NCBI GenBank assembly: GCA_020881915.1
Contig: JAJFPB010000003.1
Location: forward strand, 3,782,001 to 3,846,000
DNA: 64,000 bases
From: Paramyrothecium sp. XJ0827
Taxonomy: Eukaryota; Ascomycota; Sordariomycetes; Hypocreales; Stachybotryaceae
Reading direction: 5' to 3'
Part shown: one piece after another, positions 63,401 through 64,000 of the stretch
Position numbering within the stretch: position 1 is the stretch's first letter
Layout: every line of letters starts with the position of its first letter
Program-made: the position numbers and the translations under genes
Notes under the pieces: generated by a model
The model's database searches: none
Seen by the model: only the letters and a program-made list of their open reading frames with translations
Told to the model about the DNA's origin: nothing

Positions 63401-64000
63401 TTCCTGTTCCGCCTGCACTCGTTGGTGGGTTGGTAAGAGTGTTGGTAGTAGAAATTCCGGGGTCCGTGATAGTAACAGTTGTGAAAGCCGCAGAAACCGT
63501 AGACGTGTCTGAGGATATCGTGGTGGGACTTGTTGCAGACACGGAAGCTGGTACAGCCACAAGGACGGTGCCTGGGCCACCTGGGGTGGAGGGAGGCAAT
63601 GTGACTGTATTAGGCCTTGTAATTGCCGGGTCTGTAATTGTGGAAGTAATGAAGCTCCCAGGGGACGCGGGCGTTGAGGACCCCGAAGGAACTGGAATAG
63701 CAACAATCACAGTGCCTGTTCCTCCTGGGGTGGTTGGAGGGTTGGTAAGCGTATTGGGGCTTGTGAGGCCTGCGTCTGTTACGGTAACTGTTGTATAAGA
63801 GGCAGGGAGCGCACTTGAGGTAGCGGCAGGAACTGCAACAATCACTGTTGCTTGGCCTCCAGGGGTTGAGGGAGGGTAAGTGACTGTATTCGGCGTCGAC
63901 AAAGCTGGGTTCGTCACTGTTAATGTTGTAAAGCTGCCTGGTGGAGTAGGACTGGGTGATCCAGATGGTAGTGGGACGGCTACTATCACTGTGCCTGTGC
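45477..64000 (-). CDS. Giant surface adhesin: repeat array, seven GLEYA modules, C-terminal Cys repeats; N-terminus outside window
   Basis: One intron-free frame of more than 6,170 codons on the minus strand, ending in TAG (45477-45479) and still open at the right edge, so the true start and any signal peptide are not seen. Order from N to C: beta-repeat array I (64000-59990), array II (59985-58330), mixed arrays (58170-51615), Ser/Thr linker (51610-50815), seven GLEYA/PA14-like modules (50798-46450), and a fourfold Cys repeat domain (46390-45480). I found no cysteine from the edge to the first GLEYA module. The repeats follow the scheme TTxT...G...T.T.PP....GTVxVxxP, which resembles flocculin/ALS-type repeats, suggesting a long O-mannosylated stalk. 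GLEYA modules are fungal lectin-like domains that bind glycans at the cell surface. The C-terminus (INCLYNNLFNTNYPQA) is not a GPI signal. Whether the protein is released, anchored by the unseen N-terminus, or held by disulfides is open. I cannot equate it to a named gene. Confidence 0.9.
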   Translation of the reverse strand, partial: TGTVIVAVPLPSGSPSPTPPGSFTTLTVTNPALSTPNTVTYPPSTPGGQATVIVAVPAATSSALPASYTTVTVTDAGLTSPNTLTNPPTTPGGTGTVIVAIPVPSGSSTPASPGSFITSTITDPAITRPNTVTLPPSTPGGPGTVLVAVPASVSATSPTTISSDTSTVSAAFTTVTITDPGISTTNTLTNPPTSAGGTGTVIIAVPLPSGSPTPTPPGSYTTTTITDANISAPNTVTYPPSTPGGQATVIVVVPASKTATTTSLTPSATQSVAYTTVTVTDPGLTRTNTLTNPPVTPGGTGTVIVAVPLPSGSATPTPPGSYTTLTVTDPALATPNTITYPPSTPGGQATVIVAVPASTTAASSTTSIGASTTVPAVFTTVTITDPALMSPNTLTNPPTTPGGTGTVIVAVPLPSGSPTPTPARAFTTSTVTDPALSTPNTITYPPGPDGTATVIVAVPGAKTTTTTSATVSDSYTTVTVTNGGLTTTNTVTQTPITPGGTGTVIVAVPVPSGSSTLTYSAFTTITVTNDGLTAPNTVTNPPSSPDGTAIVVVAVPRPTSTSASTSGTSSVTDSYTTVTVTNAGLTATNTLTQPPRTPGGTGTVIVAVPLPSGSVTPSYAAFTTITVTNDGLSGPNTVTNPPSSPDGTATVIVAVPRPSTTSVLFVTTTVTSAGITATSTITSAPASSGGTGTVTVAVPTLSYITITQTNAGISGPRTLTLAPAGTSGPGTVLVNVPRSSPVGSAPSDAAYTTITETNFFISGPVTITYPPITSGGTGTVVIDVPASSAAYATITQTNAGVTSPTTITFPPAGPGSTGSIVVVVPVATSSGPTSPISSMYTTITQVSSGITAPVTVTNSPGTQGGPATVIVAVPPGGFTTTTSTNSGIATPITITNPPANPGDPSTVVVIVPPGGYTTITQTNSGLTSPVTVTNPPATPGGTGTVIVAVPPPGPSITASISAASYTTISETVPGITAPNTVTYPPATQGGVGTVIVAVPPITSTGSSTLAPSAVAYTTTTETVPGLPGPNTVTYPPTTPGGTGLVVVAVPPSPTSSAVATTSSAVMTSPTATTSSVVAAAYVTRTETDYAIGAPTSITYPPSTPGGPGTVVVAVPPSQPSGTTAPGDMYTTSTVTNAGLLEPTTLTYPPVTSGGTGTVIVAVPPSPPTGSITSGDLYVTRTVTNGGVIRPTTITYPPTTPGGTGTVVVIDPPAQFTGSAQSDAMYTTRTVTDVGLLSPTTVTYAPITSGGTGTVIVGVPPAQFTGTSSLGGTFTTTTITDPSLSSPTTITYPPTIPGGPGTVVVAVPPSQSTPSTSVSVTITSTITGTIVSTTAVSATTSVAGFTGPYTTIYDQYDGSVPITATLPIAGSIGTVIIQTPAGSTGRSVLPFSGSFTTLTEAYDGSTPRTITLPLTGSVGTVLVQTPRSASSGPAASITSSPATFTGPYTTVYDGYDGTDPRTVTLPVSGSIGTVLVQTPLGSTGASSSPFTGSLTTITEAYDGTTPRTVTLPLTGSVGTVLVQTPRAGVTTSAAQFTGPYTTIYDGYQGPTSQTVTLPVSGTLGTVLIQTPLGTTASSATAFTGSYTTITEPYDGTTPRTVTLPISGSVATVLVQTPRSTSVTSQAAFTGPYTTVFDGYDGTTPQTITLSATGTLGTVIVQTPLGTTASSKTSFTRALTTITEGYDGTTPRTITLPITGSVGTVIIQTPRSTVTPTPSPFTGPYTTIYEAYPGSSPQTVTLPASGTLGTVLIQTPAGTTASSETPFAGTLTTITEGYDGSTSRTVTLPASGSIRTVLVQTPTATTASPASFTGPFTTIYDAYPGPTPQTATLPISGSIGTVLIQTPAGSTAASVLPFSGAYTTITEAYDGSVPRTLTLPISGSIATVLVQTPASAPESTTGSPSAAATVSSTGSPISTSTGSASSVVSQSGSVSAAPSGSTILSQDTTITGSYTTIYDGYDGSVVTTITLAPPRSGQPGTVIVETPFRTFTGPYVTITQVNDGSIQQTYTIDPTASGGTGVVLIEQPGTQPYVGPVTTVTQGYDGSTTQTLTLRPTGTATTGIATIIIQTPNRRFNGAYETTYEGYDGTTIRFITLDAGTGSVATVIVQTPTAIVSSTGSSATQSSTAATTAPGSDTISGSPTASGVSTVSTANTGTAAGVSSVSGVSTTGLSGTPIASFTGPYTTITNAYGGSVAQTITRDPGPGGSTGTVIVQTPGVANSFTGPYTTITEPYSGTTTSALTLPPAGTDTLGTIIVQVPATISSAGQYTTVTEAYDGSAIVTITQSPASGGFGTVIVQTPRGTVAGSATASVTSQPVTTGTSSPTPTFTAPIVTITQAYSGSTISTATLAPGTDGVVTVIVQTPNAAQFTGPYITITQAYTGTVETTVTVQPGASGSVGTVIIQTPGAPPPASPIATTTITEPWTGSTTQTFTVPPGSDGTETVIVQTPRAGAFTGPYDTITEGYTGSVVQTITLAPASGGSIGTVVVQTPTGSFTGPYTTITRGGSAPTTITRPPSPGDPVGTVIVETPVTDFTGAFTTITTAYGGSTPETYTQYPTGTGESVATVIIATPTAAPSVPFVTITVGYDGTAVTTVTRPPGTSDITGTVIIQTPSAVAQFTGPYVTRTVAYSGSEVVTITQSPASGDLTGTIIIETPQGQGITIPYTTVTVAYSGTAVSTLTLSPASGDVTGTVIVQTPAAQGQAFTGPYVTVTRPYDGPTPTTFTLSPSGGDSIGTVIIETPQASVPTIPYTTVTSPYSGSTVSTVTLTPASGDSIVTVVIQTPAATVTDPYTTVTVTYSGSTPSTVTIPPTSPGQTGSVIVQVPPQTSATFTGAFTTITRPYSGSTVTTYTLDPASGGSIGTVVVETPAGTASITGAFTTITRGYSGTAITTYTLAPSGTDITGTVIVETPSAAGSISSSSTGSVVDSASATGSVTGSAAGAYTTVTRAYSGSTVTTYTLSPSGTDTIATVVVETPAITGSAGLAYTTITTPYSGSTITTYTIVPSGTETVATVFVEIPSASFTFTGPYVTVTRPYSGSTVTTYTAAPSGTDTIGTVIIETPSASGSMTEVYTTVTRAYTGSTITTYTVAPSGTQIGTVFIETPSGAGTFTGSYTTITRGYNGNTVTTYTVAPTGTDIVATVIIETPTATLAPTGSFTTITRAYSGSTITTYTVEPSGTDTVRTVFVETPAATGTTSITGPPYVTVTRPYTGSTITTFTVPPTGSDVTGTVYIETPATAPPVTFTGPYVTITRSYSGVTPVTITAPPTGTDSIGTIYIDAPATSVPATQSVPYVTVTRGYTGSSVTTYTVPPTGSDITGTIFVETPATTGPASFTGPFVTVTRGYTGSGVTSYTVPPTGTDGTGTIYVETPTLAPTFTGPYVTVTRGYTGSSVTSYTVPPTGSDVTGTIFVETPTPVQSFTGPYVTVTRGYTGSGVTSYTVAPTGSDLTGTVFVETPTGAVTTTGTFTGPYVTITRGYAGSTITSYTVAPTGTDSTGTIFVETPQAFTGPYVTITRPYSGISTSYTSLLPASGDSTGTVYIDTPSASFTGPYTTITRIYSGVSVSLTTLLPASGDSTGTVFVDTPSSGTFTGPYVTITRPYSGVSTSLTTLLPSSGDSTGTVYVDTPAAASFSVPVTTITRGYTGVSTSIVTLDPASGDATPTRTVIVNTPATSVFGGPYTTVFSTYDGPLTTVTLDPASGDSTGTVIVKTPAPASFTGPFVTITRPYSGISVSIETLNPASGDLTPTGTVYINTPQPSSLPVVTITRPYTGATVSIETLDPASGDQTPTRTVVVNTPAGTVTYPFVTITQTYSGTTVSTQTLAPASGDATPTGTVIVNVPSPTYPVVTITRTYSGTIISTQTLDPASSDATPTGTVIINVPSATYPFVTITQTYSGTTTSTQTLNPASSDATPTGTVIVNVPAPTYPVITITRTYSGTTVSTQTLNPASGDATPTGTVVVNVPSATYPFVTITRTYSGTTTSTETFGPASGDATPTGTVIVNVPSATYPFVTITRTYSGTTVSTQTLDPASGDATPTGTVIVNVPSASYPFVTITQAYTGMSVSVTTQAPASSDASPTGTVIIYTPGPAEVTITEAYSGNAVTTITRTGTGVTNTVVIQTPAAAAAVAPTMTTPTAPSGTSATSTLPDSQTITTDTSSTTATMPASSSTDTSSTTSPAVSTTASPTTSQISTTDSTTTPVVSVVTSLTSSPTEVLSSSASTPVASPASSTTSSEIPTTTDTTTSAAPTTSSTTPQPATTTSSTTPAGSSTGTTSSSASTPDTTTSAAATPSTTTSTAATPSTTTSSPATTDTTSSSVATPITTTSTVATPSTTTPSTSSDSTTSSASPTTSSTTPVTTSSTTTSSIVTTSTITSQPPTTTTTPSSGTTTTSSSTALPTADQSCNNTGVTYAMFANPMFNTDFPTYSAFDPQYFQTAAADFIGTTGYISIPANTPGVPVSVYPGAPSQLLQYTAINYQGFLYAPLTGTYNITVPYSNEITLVWFGSKAVSGWQRSNADLVQIEESSTAPNTLLSYQITLTAGSYTPMRILWANARNRYSSTVRITAPNGAVLLDGSQTANKYLVQFSCDRSTPTYPGIKTLTGADQSCNNTGLAYAVYTNTVPDTDFPSYAAFDASLYHTATPEFVGVTRYIGIPKDTDPLVLASPYPGAPSRSLQNITINHQGFFYAPLTGTYTIRVPFSDNIMLVWFGNKAFSSWTRPNADVETLYIDIPDTSVKFTITLTAGSYTPFRLLWANQDLYLALFIEIFAPDGSLIVGGNGASNKFLVQGACDGSTGQFPPFGSVSKTADQSCNNAGLVYSMYGNPWFQTDFPTYTAFGAGSFRNFAPYYTGVTPYIGIPIADTNFSTPYSVYPGAPSQLIQFTTINHQGFLYAPVTGSYSVRVPNSNEITLIWFGNNAISTWERSNANLVQVESGNITQFNISLTAGTYTPFRLLWANNRQRYSLVAEIIAPDGTVILNNNYASNKYFVQFSCDRTTPTYPVFKTLPTADQSCSNAGLTYAVYNNPAPQQDFPAYAGFNPAYYYTAQPSYVGVTPYIGEAPGQDPLVNISPYPGAPSRSMQNTTINHQGFFFAPVTGTYQVVVPYTDNIMLLWLGNKALSTWTRPNADVETLYTDNPPDPSIKFNITLTANSYTPIRVLWANQDLYFALFLEILAPDGTVLVNANGASNKYLVRSACDGSTPTFPPFGSGTTSTSAIAVATTSTTTSSTTASPSPQATADQSCSNAGLAYAIYTNPYTNSDPPTYSSFNPQYFLTAQPSSNGTTTYVGIQPGLNPANSYSVYPGAPSRSLTLTTINHQGFLYAPQSGNYAVSITNSDDIVLIWFGTKAFTGWSRSNADAAYVDTTTGRPGITVNVNLVAGSYNPIRIMWGNGQGDLSFTIQITAPDGTVIVNGTSTAANKYFVRFGCNGSTATFPPFGTALQGADQSCSNAGLSYAIFSNPYTNGDAPTYSSFNAQYFQTAQPAYNGTTPYIGVSTGNSFTNPYVFYPGAPARSPPFTAINHQAFLYAPIPGSYTVNILNSDDITLVWFGSKAISTWTRGNADVQQTYTSTGASTVTFTITLAAGSYTPLRVLWGNGQEAFSFTLRVTAPDGTVIVDGTTANNRYLVRFACDRSTPTYPPWGAALATADQSCSNAGLQYGIYTNPYANTDPPLYTSFNPTFFQTAQPSFTGTTGYFYIPSNVNYLGAPYTVYPGAPSRSMVLTTLNHQAYLYTPLQGAYTVSIVSSDDITLVWFGSKAISGWTRANADVQQTDTSATRPGVTASITFTAGTYNPIRIMWGNAQGDFSMIVQITAPDGTVIVNGTSTAANKYLVQFACDGSTTPFPPLIASGTTTTVTPTTVRTTTTAAVSSCAPLPTTDTQACGNANLLPSACTSLTNIIGLATVQLGLCQIALLSVGNFGPVSSCFNLVQYALNPSGALTCLRNAINTNCIYQLSPECLNLSLVSGTNITPSLITSCTNSLGVLPLPGSQVLQCLTQTITSLTSGLSIVNCLTGAAGLNTVTPTGNTCGAGTLTPRCGATLPSNCNTFGSLSGLALVAQVPRCITSLGMFATGNVLTCLTNVLSTSLGTNIQTCLNNAIGSQCITQLPVACLNLAGDTAAEIVLDIPVCTVALGPFAVGAAAACLSTSLGSGNAIINCLYNNLFNTNYPQA
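45480..46390 (-). repeat. Fourfold cysteine-repeat domain at the adhesin C-terminus
   Basis: After the last GLEYA module come about 300 residues with four related segments (about 46330-46140, 46125-45935, 45875-45685 and 45680-45480). Consensus: P..C..L......x...C...LG.....G....CL..x.......CL..AI...C. Examples: PRCITSLGMFATGNVLTCLT and PVCTVALGPFAVGAAAACLS. I do not recognise it as a named domain. Confidence 0.7.
46450..50798 (-). repeat. Seven tandem GLEYA/PA14-like adhesin modules
   Basis: Each module starts ADQSC, at 50784-50798, 50172-50186, 49560-49574, 48957-48971, 48267-48281, 47652-47666 and 47040-47054 (N to C). The period is 603-615 nt, about 204 residues; one larger gap (690) before module 5 holds a Ser/Thr linker. 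Shared landmarks: YPGAPSR/QL, TxINHQGFLYAPxTGxY, the D/NEITLVWFGxKAxSxWxRxNAD block, ITLTAGSYTPxRxLWAN and APDGTVIV.G...NKYLVxFxCDxST. The VWFG...NAD block corresponds to the ligand-site region of GLEYA/PA14 lectin domains. Assignment is by pattern; a profile search would confirm PF10528. Confidence 0.82.
50815..51610 (-). repeat. Ser/Thr-rich linker of the adhesin
   Basis: About 265 residues almost wholly Ser, Thr, Ala, Pro and Val (TTTSAAATPSTTTSTAATPS and variants). Separates beta-repeats from GLEYA modules. The complementary strand reads as Val/Asp-rich false ORFs. Confidence 0.85.
51615..58170 (-). repeat. Adhesin repeat arrays III-IV (TRxYSGST / YPFVTITxTYSGTT types)
   Basis: About fifty single units of 105-135 nt following the pattern (F)TGPY(T/V)T(V/I)TR.YSGST.TTYT..PSGTD..GTV..ETP. 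The C-terminal-most seven (about 51720-52640) are the most uniform, with a 120-124 nt period and units like YPFVTITQTYSGTTVSTQTL followed by ASGDATPTGTVIVNVP. A Ser/Thr spacer at about 57480-57660 interrupts the array. Confidence 0.8.
58330..59985 (-). repeat. Adhesin repeat array II (YDGYDG / TEAYDG dimers)
   Basis: Twelve units arranged as six alternating pairs: FTGPYTTIYDGYDG... then FTGSYTTITEAYDG.... The pair period is about 275 nt, with the FTGPYTT codons near 58549, 58821, 59096, 59374, 59648 and 59946. Followed C-terminally by a Ser/Thr/Gly spacer (58330-58170). Confidence 0.85.
59990..64000 (-). repeat. Adhesin repeat array I (TNTLTNPP/TNTITYPP type)
   Basis: About 25 imperfect units of roughly 150 nt encoding the pattern TTVTVTDPGL..TNTLTNPP then TPGGTGTVIVAVP. 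Toward the right edge they form two-unit higher-order repeats of about 310-315 nt: the phrase encoding GTVIVAVPLPSGS recurs near 62770, 63080, 63390 and 63705. Confidence 0.85.

Noticed and set aside
51615..64000. Regularly spaced repeats resembling a CRISPR array
   Set aside because: The repeats are coding, imperfect, over 100 nt long, in frame and without unique spacers; the genome is eukaryotic.

Overview
The window is nuclear DNA of a filamentous ascomycete (Pezizomycotina, most likely Sordariomycetes). The evidence is short GT-AG introns (54 to about 270 nt) with CTGAC/CTAAC-type branch sites, GC-rich coding sequence, a tRNA with an 11-nt anticodon-loop intron, and Pbs2, Sur7, Alo1, Osh and GPI-anchored GH18 chitinase homologues. 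I cannot name the species from sequence alone.

Left part (1-16.7 kb), ordinary core genes: the 3' part of the HOG-pathway MAPKK Pbs2 (+), a SUR7/PalI four-helix membrane protein (-), mitochondrial octanoyltransferase LipB (+), divergently transcribed tRNA-Thr(AGT) and tRNA-Phe(GAA), a broken aminoglycoside-phosphotransferase-like gene (+, two in-frame stops and a lost splice acceptor), D-arabinono-1,4-lactone oxidase (+) and a large disordered/coiled-coil protein of unknown function (-) whose start is unclear.

Middle (17-24.5 kb), gene-poor: its main content is a heavily mutated relic of an NLR-like receptor gene (19.57-21.72 kb, +). Nucleoside-phosphorylase, NACHT and ankyrin segments are still readable in shifting frames.

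Right-middle (24.5-45 kb): a disordered fungal protein (+), a DUF3433-type polytopic membrane protein (-), a pirin with an N-terminal hydrophobic segment (+), a GPI-type GH18 chitinase (+), an oxysterol-binding protein with ankyrin, PH, FFAT and lipid-transfer parts (+) and a TesB-type acyl-CoA thioesterase with a peroxisomal C-terminus (+).

Right end (45.5-64 kb): one uninterrupted reading frame of 18.5 kb on the minus strand, still open at the window edge, encodes more than 6,170 residues of a giant surface adhesin. From N to C it has thousands of residues of cysteine-free Thr/Ser/Pro/Gly beta-repeats, a Ser/Thr linker, seven tandem GLEYA/PA14-like lectin modules, and a fourfold cysteine repeat at the very C-terminus with no GPI signal. 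This layout, binding modules at the C-end and repeats at the N-end, is the reverse of the yeast flocculin plan and is the most striking thing here.

The genes do not form an obvious pathway or cluster. Several concern the cell surface (Sur7, chitinase, adhesin, osmostress MAPKK), but the sequence shows no co-regulation.
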